A stretch of DNA of 64,000 nucleotides from Geopsychrobacter electrodiphilus DSM 16401. Lineage in GTDB: Bacteria > Desulfobacterota > Desulfuromonadia > Desulfuromonadales > Geopsychrobacteraceae. The notes under the pieces were generated by a model, which was not told where the DNA came from, did no database searches, and worked only from the letters and a program-made list of their open reading frames with translations. Location: assembly GCF_000384395.1 (NCBI RefSeq), contig NZ_ARWE01000001.1:1762894-1826893 (forward strand). Direction: 5' to 3'. Shown here one piece after another: positions 34,705-44,230 of this stretch. The translations under genes and the position numbers were made by a program. Position 1 is the stretch's first letter. Every line of letters starts with the position of its first letter.

Positions 34705-35691
34705 CTATTGATAGAGTGTTGCCAATCTCTTCATCGCCTGATGCGCCTCATTTTCAAGACGTTTTACAATGTCGGCGAGGGGCTCGACCCGGTCGGCAAA
34801 GGAAACAGCCTGTCCTACCGACAAGGCTCCGGTGGAAGTATCGCCGGTTTCGTAAGTTTTTCGCCCGATCGCCCCAGAGATGTGAGGCATCAACAGCTCG
34901 AGATTGCCCCCATGGATACGCTCAATTTCCTGAACTTTATCCGTTGTTTCGTTGCGTAATGCGCGCATGGTGTTGCGCAGCGACCCCAAAATCAGGGTAG
35001 TGTGGGTTTCATCCGCAGCAAGGAGGCGTTGCTTAAAATTGATATGAGCCCAGATCTCTTCCGCAACGAGAAAACGCGTCCCCATAATAATTCCATCGGC
35101 ACCCATTGCCAGGGCGGCAACCAGATGAGCGCCAGTCCCCATGCCTCCACCGATTATCAATGGGATACTGATGTCACGTGCCGCCACGACGGCCTGAACG
35201 ATCGTTCCCACCATATCCATCCCGGGGTGTCCGCCGCATTCGGCGCCGACAACCTCAACGGCATCAACACCAAGAGCTTGTGCCTTACGCGCATACTTGA
35301 CTGCCGGAACCTTGTGAATAACTTTGATCCCTGCCGCGTGCAGGCGAGGCAGATATGCCTCAGGACTTCGGCCAGAGGTTTCGACAAATCTGACCCCTTC
35401 GTCGATAATCAGATCAAAAACTTGTTCGGTTTTTTCGACATCTATCAGCTTAGGCAACATCGACACGTTCACCCCGAACGGTCTCCCGGCGGTCAGGGTT
35501 TTGCAACGGCGGATCGCGACACGCAGATCTGCGAGATCTGGATAGGTTGCAGAAGCAAGAAAAGTCATCATGCCCTCATGGGCGACCGCACTCACGAAAT
35601 CGGCGGTAGATAAATTTTGCATGCAGCCAACAACAATCGGCAGACGCGTACCGAAAAGCCGGGTGATTCTCGTATTGAAGGGGCCATTCAT
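34705..35691 (-). CDS. nitronate monooxygenase-family FMN enzyme
   Basis: A 328-residue TIM-barrel flavoprotein. NMO-family pieces: TRLFGTRLPIVVGCMQNLS, FGVNVSMLP, DAVEVVGAECGGHPG and the FMN phosphate site PLIIGGGMGTGAHLVAALAMGADGIIMGTRFL. Members include nitronate monooxygenases, FabK-type enoyl reductases and uncharacterised flavoproteins that accompany CoA-pathway genes. In this cluster an enoyl-CoA or dienoyl-CoA reductase role is as plausible as nitronate oxidation. ATG 35691 has AAAGGC before it. Confidence 0.85.
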   Translation of the reverse strand: MNGPFNTRITRLFGTRLPIVVGCMQNLSTADFVSAVAHEGMMTFLASATYPDLADLRVAIRRCKTLTAGRPFGVNVSMLPKLIDVEKTEQVFDLIIDEGVRFVETSGRSPEAYLPRLHAAGIKVIHKVPAVKYARKAQALGVDAVEVVGAECGGHPGMDMVGTIVQAVVAARDISIPLIIGGGMGTGAHLVAALAMGADGIIMGTRFLVAEEIWAHINFKQRLLAADETHTTLILGSLRNTMRALRNETTDKVQEIERIHGGNLELLMPHISGAIGRKTYETGDTSTGALSVGQAVSFADRVEPLADIVKRLENEAHQAMKRLATLYQ

Positions 35692-35800
35692 GTGTTGCCT
35701 TTCGTACCGCTAATGACTAACGCTTTGTTACCTGATTCAGAAATATCTTCACCTCTGTCTTGCATGATTCAATTTCCGATAAAATCTGTCCCCCTGGAGG

Positions 35801-37003
35801 TTAAACACGTTCGATGACAACAGCCATTCCCTGGCCAACCCCAATGCAGAGGCTTACGACCGCATAACGTCCCTGACGACGGTGAAGTTCACGTGCCGCA
35901 GTCAGGGCAAGACGCGCGCCTGACGCTCCCAAGGGGTGACCGATAGCAATGGCTCCACCGTTCGGGTTGACTCTCTTGTCGTAGAAATCAATCTCAAGCA
36001 GCTTCAGGCAGCTGAGCAATTGGCTGGAGAAGGCTTCGTTAATTTCAATAATATCCATATCGGCCAAGGTCAGATTTGCCCGTTGCAGGGCCTTGCGAAC
36101 GGCTTCAACGGGACCGACCCCCATGATCCGTGGTTCCACCCCGGCGGCAGCACCAGAGAGAATTCGGACCAACGGTTTAACGCCAACCCGATCACCAACC
36201 TCCCTGCTGCCAACCAGCAGCGCCGCGGCACCATCGTTGATTCCCGAAGCATTCCCTGCAGTGACCACGCCCCCTTCAAAAAGAGGTTTAAGCCTGGACA
36301 AGGAAGCAAAGTCGCTGGAAGGTCGCGGATGCTCATCCTCGTCAATAAGCAGGGGAGGGGTCTTGCGCCCGGTCGATACAGAGATCGGCAGGATCTCATC
36401 CTTGTAGAAGCCATCGGCTTTGGCTGCAGCGTATCTGCTTTGCGAGACTGCAGCGAACCGATCTATTTCCTCGCGGCTGATGCCGAATTCAGCGGCCACG
36501 TTGTCTCCGGTCTCGGGCATGCTGTGAGATCCAAATGCCGAAGTTATTTTAGGATTAGGAAAACGGCTGCCGATAGTCGTGTCAAAGATCTGTGCATCAC
36601 GACTAAAGGGGGTACTTGCTTTATTCTGTACAAACGGCGCCCGGGACATACTTTCCACTCCGCCGCAGACAAACAACTCTCCTTCACCACATGTGATCGC
36701 TCGAGACGCATCGAGAATCGCAGCCAGACCACTTGCACAGAGTCGGTTGACTGTCTGCCCTGGCACAGTGACCGGAAGCCCGGCCAGAAGCGCGGCAAAA
36801 CGTGCAACATTGCGGCTGTCCTCTCCGGCCTGGTTTGTGGATCCGAGAATCACGTCCTCGATCTGTGCTGCTTTAAAGGGTGAACGCTCGACGAGGGCGC
36901 GAATGACTTCAGCAACCATGTCATCTGGGCGAATAGTGGCCAGGGCTCCCGCATGACGTCCGAATGCCGTGCGCAAACCATCGTAAATATATGCATTTAA
37001 CAT
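35801..37003 (-). CDS. acetyl-CoA acyltransferase (3-oxoadipyl-CoA thiolase-like)
   Basis: A 400-residue thiolase. Nucleophile in NRLCASGLAAILDASRAI (about residue 90), base and second cysteine in GGAIAIGHPLGASGARL and SLCIGVGQGMAVVIERV, and NEAFSSQ. The opening RTAFGRHAGALATIRPDDMVAEVIRALVER and GSTNQAGEDSRNVARFAALLAG are typical of the PcaF/PaaJ branch that cleaves 3-oxoadipyl-CoA, though broader substrates are known. A second thiolase of the same type is at 55077-56279. Confidence 0.93.
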   Translation of the reverse strand: MLNAYIYDGLRTAFGRHAGALATIRPDDMVAEVIRALVERSPFKAAQIEDVILGSTNQAGEDSRNVARFAALLAGLPVTVPGQTVNRLCASGLAAILDASRAITCGEGELFVCGGVESMSRAPFVQNKASTPFSRDAQIFDTTIGSRFPNPKITSAFGSHSMPETGDNVAAEFGISREEIDRFAAVSQSRYAAAKADGFYKDEILPISVSTGRKTPPLLIDEDEHPRPSSDFASLSRLKPLFEGGVVTAGNASGINDGAAALLVGSREVGDRVGVKPLVRILSGAAAGVEPRIMGVGPVEAVRKALQRANLTLADMDIIEINEAFSSQLLSCLKLLEIDFYDKRVNPNGGAIAIGHPLGASGARLALTAARELHRRQGRYAVVSLCIGVGQGMAVVIERV

Positions 37004-37012
37004 GTTAGCTAT

Positions 37013-38548
37013 CTATTCCTTTTCCTGGTTTTCAACTGTTAACAGGGAGACGCCTAAGTTCGCTCTTCGTTTCAGCCAGGGGCTTGGACGATAACGCGGA
37101 TCTCCGTAAAAGGTCGACATTTCATTGAGGATTGTCAGGATGCGTAATGGGCCTAGAGTATCTCCCCAGGAGAGGGGACCTTGCGGGTAGCCAAGCCCAA
37201 GCGTCACCGCCAGATCGATATCCCCGGGAGAGGCAATCTGTTGCTGCGCAATATCGCAACTTATATTAACAATCAGAGCAACAACTCTCTGAGCAACAAA
37301 TCCTGCGCTGTCATTAATAACAGTCACTGCTGTGCCGTCACTTGCAAACAGGCCATGCGCTGCGTCGCGCATGGCCTGTGAAGTGAGTGGGGTTGTCATC
37401 AGGGTGCGATGTTTTTTAAGACTGAAAAGCGTATCCAGGGCCAGGGTACGGCTTGCATCAAGGTTTTCTTCAAGGGTGGCAGTTGTGGCGTCTTTGCCCA
37501 GAGGTGTGACGATGCACAGGGACTCCTTCGATGGTATGTCGTCAGTATCCAGAACTGCACCAAGCGAGACAACCAGTTCAGTAACTATCCTGTTCATTTC
37601 CTGAATGCTATTGCTGATCCAGACTTTCGCTGGACGTGCGGTTGGAACGAAATTTTTGACCGCTTCGGGAGTATTTTCTTCATAACAATAGAAGCCTTTT
37701 CCGGACTTACGCCCAAGCAGGCCAGCGGCCAGTCTCTGCCGGGTTACTGTCGAGGGGCGGAAGCGTGGTTCCTGGTAGTACTGATTGTAGATTGACTCAA
37801 TAACCGGGTGAGAGACATCCAGCCCTACTAAATCAAGCAGTTGGAAAGGGCCCATACGGAATCCGGCAGCCTCACACAGTATTTTGTCAATTTTAGAAAA
37901 TTCGGTGATCCCCTCGTCGAGAATGCGCAGCGCTTCAGTACCGAAGCCACGGCCAGCATGATTGACTATGAACCCTGGTGTATCTTTGGCTTGCACTGGT
38001 GTATGGCCTATGCGCATGGCCAGTTTGGTCAAAGCCAAACTGACCCAGTCTTCAGTCATGATGCCTTTGATGACCTCAACGATTTTCATCAGCGGAACCG
38101 GGCTGAAAAAATGAAAGCCTCCGATCCGTCCAGGCAGTCGGCAGCCAGCTGCGATTGAGGTGACTGAGAGTGACGAAGTGTTGGTCGCCAGCAGACAATT
38201 ATCTGAGACGATATCTTCCAGCGTCAGCATCAATTGATGTTTGACCTCCAAATTTTCAAAGATGGCCTCTACAACCAGATGGCAGGGGCTTAATTCCTCC
38301 ATACAGCCGAGCACATGAAGTTTATTGAGAGATTCAGTGGCAGCGAGATCACTGATCTTGCCTTTTTCTACCAGACGATTGAGCACTTTCTGGATGGCTG
38401 TTCTGGCCTGCTCGGCGCCATTTTCACGAGTATCGTAGAGAAGGACCTTCACTCCCGCCTGGGCGGCAATCTGGGCGATACCCTGTCCCATGAGGCCGGT
38501 GCCGACGATACCGAGGGTAAGATCTGTCCGTGTGCAATCCAATGTCAT
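37013..38548 (-). CDS. 3-hydroxyacyl-CoA dehydrogenase (PaaH/PaaC type)
   Basis: A 511-residue NAD-dependent dehydrogenase with the nucleotide motif GIVGTGLMGQGIAQIAAQAG, the catalytic GGFHFFSPVPLMKIVEVI (His-Glu pair) and two C-terminal 3HCDH domains (DTPGFIVNHAGRGFGTEALRIL and a second one with NDSAGFVAQRVVALIVN). The two-copy form matches 3-hydroxyadipyl-CoA dehydrogenases of phenylacetate pathways. ATG 38548 has GAGGAAA upstream. First gene of the minus-strand operon, reading away from the operator region. Confidence 0.92.
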   Translation of the reverse strand: MTLDCTRTDLTLGIVGTGLMGQGIAQIAAQAGVKVLLYDTRENGAEQARTAIQKVLNRLVEKGKISDLAATESLNKLHVLGCMEELSPCHLVVEAIFENLEVKHQLMLTLEDIVSDNCLLATNTSSLSVTSIAAGCRLPGRIGGFHFFSPVPLMKIVEVIKGIMTEDWVSLALTKLAMRIGHTPVQAKDTPGFIVNHAGRGFGTEALRILDEGITEFSKIDKILCEAAGFRMGPFQLLDLVGLDVSHPVIESIYNQYYQEPRFRPSTVTRQRLAAGLLGRKSGKGFYCYEENTPEAVKNFVPTARPAKVWISNSIQEMNRIVTELVVSLGAVLDTDDIPSKESLCIVTPLGKDATTATLEENLDASRTLALDTLFSLKKHRTLMTTPLTSQAMRDAAHGLFASDGTAVTVINDSAGFVAQRVVALIVNISCDIAQQQIASPGDIDLAVTLGLGYPQGPLSWGDTLGPLRILTILNEMSTFYGDPRYRPSPWLKRRANLGVSLLTVENQEKE

Positions 38549-38627
38549 GGGTTGTTTCCTCTCATGTAATTTGAAATGTTTATTTGCATATAACGAGGTT
38601 TTTTTGATAGCACTAAATTTAATTTAT

Positions 38628-38645
38628 GGTCCGCATGGCGGTTCC
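38628..38645. promoter_or_regulatory. IclR-type operator candidate 1
   Basis: GGTCCGC-ATG-GCGGTTCC, an imperfect dyad about 80 bases upstream of the minus-strand dehydrogenase start. It shares GGTCCGC-N3-GCGG with candidate 2. CCGC-N3-GCGG dyads are known targets of IclR-family proteins. Confidence 0.5.
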
Positions 38646-38820
38646 TGGGGACCAAAAATAAGTTATATTGTTTTTATCTGAATGTAAATAGTTTTTATGG
38701 TCAGAACATGCAATGAAAGTATATTACTTTATAACATCCCAATTTCGAATGTCTTTTGAGGTCTATATGCCTATAAATATTAATAAAGACGAGCTTGAGA
38801 TTTTTGTTTTAAATATTCTA

Positions 38821-38838
38821 GGTCCGCCTAGCGGACTA
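38821..38838. promoter_or_regulatory. IclR-type operator candidate 2
   Basis: GTCCGC-CTA-GCGGAC is a perfect 6+6 dyad with a 3-base spacer in otherwise AT-rich DNA. It lies between the divergent operons, 193 bases from candidate 1. The pair probably binds the IclR regulator encoded at 28084-28944. Confidence 0.58.
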
Positions 38839-39209
38839 TGATTATCAAATAACCACGTTTTACTTGTTGACACAGGAAAATTAATTTAATAGGGTCAGGT
38901 ACCGAGATGGGTAGGTTATGTCTGCGTGGAAACTTTTGAAAAATATGTGAGTGGTGATCGACATAAGGGTAAATATTTGCCAGACGCTTTGGGGGTACCT
39001 GTTAGTCAAAGCCACAATAATTGACGATTGACGATTATGTAACTCTTTTAAATTATAAACAGTTGATATTTATCAAGAGATTAAATTTTTTTGGTTCATG
39101 AAATAGAAGTATGTAAGTAAAAAAGGCTGATGCAACTAACGCGCTCATATCAAATAAAAAATCAAATTTAATTAGGCACGACATTATCTTTTTACATGGA
39201 GAATTTGCA

Positions 39210-40361
39210 ATGATCAGAGACCAGGAAACTTTAAACGTTCTAGTTGAAACTATTTCGCGCTATGTGAAAGAACGGCTAATCCCCAATGAAGAGATTCTTG
39301 AACTAAACGATGCTGTTCCGGAAGATATTGTGCAAGAGATGAAAGATCTTGGCATGTTCGGTATGACAATCCCTGAAGAATATGACGGATTGGGGCTCAC
39401 AATAGAAGAAGAAGTCACGGTGGCGATGGCGATAGGAAAAACCTCCCCGGCTTTTCGATCTTTGATCGGAACCAATAACGGGATTGGTTCTCTGGGAATC
39501 GTTATTGATGGTACCGAGGAGCAAAAACGTTATTATCTTCCCAAATTAGCCACCGGAGAATTGATCGGCGCCTTTGCGCTGACCGAACCCGATGCTGGGT
39601 CCGATGCTGGAAGTCTGCGCACCACGGCGAAGCGTGATGGGGACCACTACATCATCAATGGCACCAAACGATTTATCACAAATGCACCTGAAGCAGGCAT
39701 TTTCACCGTTATGGCACGGACCGACCCGCTTATCAAAGGGGCTGCCGGAATATCCGCTTTCATTGTCGCGGCGGATACTCCCGGACTTTCTTTAGGTAAA
39801 GTAGACAGGAAAATGGGGCAAAAAGGCGCTCACACCTGCGACGTGATTTTTGAAAATTGTCGAATCCCCGTGTCAAACCTCATCGGTGGGCGGGAAGGGG
39901 TTGGTTTTAAGACCGCCATGAAGGTCCTGGATAAGGGGCGTCTGCATATTGCCGCAGTCGCCACTGCCGCCGCCGAACGGATGCTCGAAGATGCCTTGAA
40001 TTATGCCCTGGAACGCAAACAATTTGGTCAGCCGATTGCCAGCTTCCAATTAATTCAGGCCATGTTAGCGGACAGTAAAATGGAGATATATGCGGCCCGT
40101 TGCATGATTATGGACGCTGCGAGACGCCGCGATCTGGGTGAAGATATTGGTACGGAGGCGTCCTGCTGTAAATTGTTCGCGACCGAAATGTGTGGTCGCG
40201 TGGCCGATCGGGCAGTCCAGATTCTTGGTGGATCAGGCTATGTCAGCGACTACCCGATTGAAAGATTTTATCGTGACGTCAGACTGTTCAGGATTTACGA
40301 AGGCACCAGTCAAATACAGCAATTGGTGATTGCACGCAACATGATTCGTTCCCGTAGCTAA
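39210..40361 (+). CDS. acyl-CoA dehydrogenase
   Basis: FAD enzyme of 383 residues introducing the alpha-beta double bond. Signatures: FALTEPDAGSDAGSLRTTA, FGQPIASFQLIQAMLAD, QILGGSGYVSDYPIERFYRDVR and the catalytic Glu in IYEGTSQIQQ. Length and sequence fit short/medium-chain or branched-chain dehydrogenases. ATG 39210 has GGAG upstream. First gene of the plus-strand operon with the Liv transporter. No ETF genes are in the window. Confidence 0.95.
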   Translation: MIRDQETLNVLVETISRYVKERLIPNEEILELNDAVPEDIVQEMKDLGMFGMTIPEEYDGLGLTIEEEVTVAMAIGKTSPAFRSLIGTNNGIGSLGIVIDGTEEQKRYYLPKLATGELIGAFALTEPDAGSDAGSLRTTAKRDGDHYIINGTKRFITNAPEAGIFTVMARTDPLIKGAAGISAFIVAADTPGLSLGKVDRKMGQKGAHTCDVIFENCRIPVSNLIGGREGVGFKTAMKVLDKGRLHIAAVATAAAERMLEDALNYALERKQFGQPIASFQLIQAMLADSKMEIYAARCMIMDAARRRDLGEDIGTEASCCKLFATEMCGRVADRAVQILGGSGYVSDYPIERFYRDVRLFRIYEGTSQIQQLVIARNMIRSRS

Positions 40362-40445
40362 TTCATGTCAAATACATGAAATTAAAGCAAAAAACCTCGG
40401 CCACAAAGCCGAATAAAATGGGGACATCACCCCAAGGAGGATAAA

Positions 40446-41615
40446 ATGAAAAATGGATTTCATGCTCTATTATTGGTGGCAATTTGTCTCATGCTGAGCG
40501 CCACTCAGGCCAAAGCCCAGGAGTTTCTGGTTGGCTCAGACGTTCCTCTCAGTGGCAAACTTGCCCGTGTTGGCAATGGTATGCATGAGGGGATCATGGT
40601 CGCGGCGGAAATGTTCAACAAAAAACACCCTGACCATAAAATCAAGGTAATCACTATCGATAATGAATCATCCCCCGCTAAGGCTCTGGCTGCGGTAGAA
40701 AAATTGGCGTCAGAGGGTGTAATTGCGTTCACTGGTGGTTATGGTTCCAATATCATCGGTCCTGCTTCCGATGCTGCCAATAAGGCTGGTCTGGTTTACA
40801 TTACCTCCGGTGGCGTTAGTGATTCCTTGACTCAACGAGGCTATAAAACCTTTTTCCGCATCAACAATACGGCCGGGTATGCCAAAGCGATGGTAGGTCT
40901 GTTTACGGAGATGGGAATCAAGTCATTATCGGTTATCTATTCCACCAAAGAAGCGACCGAAGGGCTCGCTCATGATGTAGAAACTGCCATGGCAGCGAAA
41001 GGGGTCAAGGTGACGATGCATGCCTTTGATCCTTCAATTACCGATTTCAAACCGGTCATCAATAAAATCAGGCTGCAAGACAAATCAGAGGCCATCGCTA
41101 TGGTCGGCTACGAAAACGATTATGTGAATATCATTCGGGCGGCCAAGGTCATGAAACCAAAGACGGTTAAGGCAATGGTCGGGGTCTGGTCGCTGGCGAC
41201 TTCAAAAATGGCTTCTGAGTTCCCTGACCTTATGCCTAATGTCTGCGGTACCGCCCTTTTGCCTTATCCTGCCGAATTCACGACCCCCGACGGCAAACTC
41301 TTTGCCGAAACCTACAGTCGACTGTTCAAAAAGGAACCGGACTATCTTGGCCAATTTGGTTATGTTCAATCCCAGTTGCTGTTTGAGGCCATCCTGAGAG
41401 CTTACAATAAGGGAACCCTGTATAAGGGGGGTCTTGAAAAGGAGCTACGGGCAACCGACAAAGAAACCCTTATCGGTCGAGTTGTCTTCGATGAAAATGG
41501 CGATAATCCAAACTTCAATCATCGCATGGGCCAGCATCAGAATGGCAAGGTTGTGATCGTCTGGCCTAAAAGTGCTGCCAATGGAAAACTGAATTTCCCT
41601 GCTACTCCTTGGTAA
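40446..41615 (+). CDS. LivK-type ABC substrate-binding protein
   Basis: A 389-residue periplasmic binding protein with a signal peptide ending in ATQAKAQ. The leucine-binding-protein fold is shown by FLVGSDVPLSGKLARVGNGMHEGIMVAAEMFN and ITGG-type motif FTGGYGSNIIGPASDAANKAG. Many family members bind aromatic or dicarboxylic acids rather than amino acids, which fits this cluster. AAGGAGG stands just before ATG 40446. A long hairpin follows its stop. Confidence 0.92.
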   Translation: MKNGFHALLLVAICLMLSATQAKAQEFLVGSDVPLSGKLARVGNGMHEGIMVAAEMFNKKHPDHKIKVITIDNESSPAKALAAVEKLASEGVIAFTGGYGSNIIGPASDAANKAGLVYITSGGVSDSLTQRGYKTFFRINNTAGYAKAMVGLFTEMGIKSLSVIYSTKEATEGLAHDVETAMAAKGVKVTMHAFDPSITDFKPVINKIRLQDKSEAIAMVGYENDYVNIIRAAKVMKPKTVKAMVGVWSLATSKMASEFPDLMPNVCGTALLPYPAEFTTPDGKLFAETYSRLFKKEPDYLGQFGYVQSQLLFEAILRAYNKGTLYKGGLEKELRATDKETLIGRVVFDENGDNPNFNHRMGQHQNGKVVIVWPKSAANGKLNFPATPW

Positions 41616-41621
41616 AACGAC

Positions 41622-41658
41622 TGCCATGAGGCTCTGGCTCCCTTAGAGCCTCATGGCA
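41622..41658 (+). other. intercistronic 14-bp hairpin after the binding-protein gene
   Basis: TGCCATGAGGCTCT (41622-41635) pairs perfectly with AGAGCCTCATGGCA (41645-41658) around a 9-base loop. There is no T tail. It probably protects the upstream message, raising binding-protein level relative to permeases. Confidence 0.75.
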
Positions 41659-41689
41659 CAGGTACGAATGACAAAGGTACGGTGAGAAC

Positions 41690-42562
41690 ATGCTAGACCT
41701 GATCTTACAATCAATTTACTCCGGACTTCTTTCTGGTGGCTCCTATGCCCTTATCGGCCTTGGGTTGGCGCTGGTCTTCGGCACCATGAAGGTCATCAAC
41801 CTTGCGCATGGTGAACTAGTCCTCCTTGCCGCATACATTGCATACACTGTAGAAACCAGATTTGGATTGAATCCTTTACTCTCAATCCCGATCGCCCTGG
41901 TGCTTGTATGTCTGACTTCGGTCATCGTCTATTTTTTGCTCAGTCGCATCCGCAAAAACCGAGAGCTCAATTCCTTAATCCTTACCTTCGGTATCGGTAT
42001 CATGCTGACAAACCTGGTTCTGGCCATCTGGTCGGCAGATATTCACAGCACCGGGTTTAGCTGGTTTCAAGAGCCCGTAGTCTTTGGACCTTTTTACGCC
42101 ATGCACAGCGAACTGGTTTTTTTTGGAGTCAGTCTGGTGCTCGTGGTGATGCTCTGGTGGTGGCTTAATCGCAGCTGGTATGGGCGCGCACTTCGCGCTG
42201 TTTCCTCCAATCGGAATGCAGCCATGCTGATGGGGATCAATCCACAGCGGATCGAAGTGGTCTCCTTTATCGTCGCAGGGATTCTCGCAACTTTTGCCGG
42301 CGAAGCTATTTATTGCAGCAGTGTTATACAGCCAGCTCTAGGGCAATATTTGACCGTTAAGGCTTTCATAATTACGGTCCTTGCTGGTGTTGGCTCAATC
42401 CCGGGGGTCCTGCTAGGGGCGCTCTTACTTGGGGTTGCAGAATCGTTAACCGTTACCCTTTACAGTTCGGCGCTGCAGGAGCTCTCTGGAATGGTGTTGT
42501 TTCTCGTCGTTCTGTTTATTCTGCCTAACGGACTGTTTGGCGCTTCAAGGAGACGTGGATGA
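41690..42562 (+). CDS. LivH-type ABC permease
   Basis: A 290-residue inner-membrane permease with about eight helices. LivH signature GLALVFGTMKVINLAHGELVLLAAY near the N terminus, NRNAAMLMGINPQRIEVVSFIVAGILATFAGEAIY for the coupling region, and GSIPGVLLGALLLGVAESL near the end. Overlaps livM by 4 bases. Confidence 0.93.
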   Translation: MLDLILQSIYSGLLSGGSYALIGLGLALVFGTMKVINLAHGELVLLAAYIAYTVETRFGLNPLLSIPIALVLVCLTSVIVYFLLSRIRKNRELNSLILTFGIGIMLTNLVLAIWSADIHSTGFSWFQEPVVFGPFYAMHSELVFFGVSLVLVVMLWWWLNRSWYGRALRAVSSNRNAAMLMGINPQRIEVVSFIVAGILATFAGEAIYCSSVIQPALGQYLTVKAFIITVLAGVGSIPGVLLGALLLGVAESLTVTLYSSALQELSGMVLFLVVLFILPNGLFGASRRRG

Positions 42563-43530
42563 CCCCCCGGACGGTAATTCCTGCACTGATAGTGGGCTAT
42601 CTGGTGGTCCCGCTGTTATTGAGTAACAATTTGTACATAATGAACTTGTTGGTCGCAGCACTTACCATTGCCGGGATAGCACTGGCCTGGGCGTTGCTGG
42701 GGAATTTGGGGGGGATGGTGAGCTTTGGCCATGCCGCATTTTTTGGCGTGGGAGCATACGTCTCAGCCCTTCTCACCCTTAATTTCCAGATGCCCGTGTT
42801 CCCGGCCATGCTGCTCGGCGGTGTTGGTGCCATGGTGGCATCAACGCTGGTTTTGCCTGCATTGCGCCTGAGTGGACCGTATTTTGCTCTAGCGATCCTT
42901 GCCTATGCCCATATATTTCGCATCCTGGCCACCGAATTCAGAGGTATTACCAATGGATCGGCGGGGCTGTCGAGCATACCGCAGTTTCCCCTGGTCTTCG
43001 GTTATGATTTCGGCAGCGTACAGGGCGGGTATCTGGTGATCATAACCATCATCCTGATATTTACCTGGATTTACCATCTCATCCGAAAGAGCTATTACGG
43101 GATGGCCTTGCGCGCTATGCACGAAAGCGAAGATGCCACTCGTGTAGTTGGGGTTAACAGCACCCGACTTAAGGCCATGATGCTCTTCGTTTCTGCGTTT
43201 ATGACGGGTACGATCGGTGCCTTCAACGCCCACTTTATCAATTTTTTGGAGCCAGACTATGCCTTTCATGGTGACTGGTCCATGCTCCCGATTGTGGCAG
43301 CTATTTTTGGAGGATACAGAACCCTGCCAGGCCCGCTGGTTGGGGCCCTCGTTGTCTATTTGATGGACCAATTAGTATTTAAAGACCTCCTTCCGCATGG
43401 CCATCAGATCGTCCTTGGCGGACTGCTTGGAGCCATGGTCCTGTTCAGCCCGGATGGTTTGATGCCCTTTGTTAATAAAAAATTGATCTCTAAACTCGGT
43501 TTTAAACGGAAATGCCATGCTAAAACTTAA
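42559..43530 (+). CDS. LivM-type ABC permease
   Basis: A 323-residue polytopic permease. LivM features: ALAWALLGNLGGMVSFGHAAFFGVGAY, FALAILAYAHIFRILATEFRGITNGSAGLSSIP, and the coupling helix GMALRAMHESEDATRVVGVNSTRLKAMMLFVSAF. Overlaps livG by 14 bases, so the permease and ATPase are translationally coupled. Confidence 0.93.
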   Translation: MTPRTVIPALIVGYLVVPLLLSNNLYIMNLLVAALTIAGIALAWALLGNLGGMVSFGHAAFFGVGAYVSALLTLNFQMPVFPAMLLGGVGAMVASTLVLPALRLSGPYFALAILAYAHIFRILATEFRGITNGSAGLSSIPQFPLVFGYDFGSVQGGYLVIITIILIFTWIYHLIRKSYYGMALRAMHESEDATRVVGVNSTRLKAMMLFVSAFMTGTIGAFNAHFINFLEPDYAFHGDWSMLPIVAAIFGGYRTLPGPLVGALVVYLMDQLVFKDLLPHGHQIVLGGLLGAMVLFSPDGLMPFVNKKLISKLGFKRKCHAKT

Positions 43531-44230
43531 TCACCTGACAATGCGTTTCGGTGGCCTGACAGCACTGAAAGATGTTTCGTTACATATCGGGCAGAATGAA
43601 ATTGTCGGACTCGTTGGCCCTAATGGTGCGGGGAAAACTACACTTTTTAATGTGATTTCAGGACTGGCCAAGCCGAGCAGCGGCCAGGTGATTTTCGATT
43701 CGAAAAATGTTTTGAAATCGCCCCTTTATGCGAAAGCAAGAATGGGGATAGGGCGGACCTTTCAAATCCCGCAGCCGATGCATGAATTGACTGTCAGGGA
43801 AAATTTGATCGTGGCTCAGCGATTCGGTACCGGCAGGGTCAATCTTGAGAAGATCAATGAGATTCTTGATTTTCTCAATCTTTCGGCCAAGGCGGAGGTT
43901 GATGCCGCATCAGAACTGTCGTTGACGGAACTCAAGGCCCTGGAAGTGGGCAAAGCCATGGCCACAAATCCTAAAATACTTCTGCTCGACGAGGTTTTGG
44001 CGGGGCTTGAAACACACGGGAAACGCGAGTTTTTAAAAACTCTGCAAAAACTGCATGATAAATACCAGATCAGTATTTTTATGATTGAGCATGACATTGA
44101 AACTGTTTCCAATTTTAGCCAACGTATTTGTGTGCTGAATTTCGGTCAGATTATCGCTGATGGGCCCCCCAGTGAGGTTTTCAACGATCCTACAGTTATT
44201 GAATGTTATACGGGGGGGGATCATGCTTAA
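43517..44230 (+). CDS. LivG-type ABC ATPase
   Basis: A 237-residue ATPase with Walker A GPNGAGKTT, Q-loop in FQIPQPM, Walker B ILLLDEVLAGL and switch His in IEHDIE. The signature region reads SELSLTELKALEVGKAMA instead of LSGGQ; variants of this kind are common in LivG-like proteins, so activity is not in doubt. Overlaps livF by 8 bases. Confidence 0.93.
   Translation: MLKLNHLTMRFGGLTALKDVSLHIGQNEIVGLVGPNGAGKTTLFNVISGLAKPSSGQVIFDSKNVLKSPLYAKARMGIGRTFQIPQPMHELTVRENLIVAQRFGTGRVNLEKINEILDFLNLSAKAEVDAASELSLTELKALEVGKAMATNPKILLLDEVLAGLETHGKREFLKTLQKLHDKYQISIFMIEHDIETVSNFSQRICVLNFGQIIADGPPSEVFNDPTVIECYTGGDHA

Larger units (their letters stand above)
38549..39209. promoter_or_regulatory. divergent control region of the island
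   Basis: About 660 bases, very AT-rich, between the minus-strand operon and the acyl-CoA dehydrogenase gene. It holds the two operator-like palindromes listed separately and a tandem ATTGACGATTGACGATTA stretch at about 39020-39037. No open frame with a ribosome site was found. No convincing sigma-54 site was seen. Confidence 0.6.
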
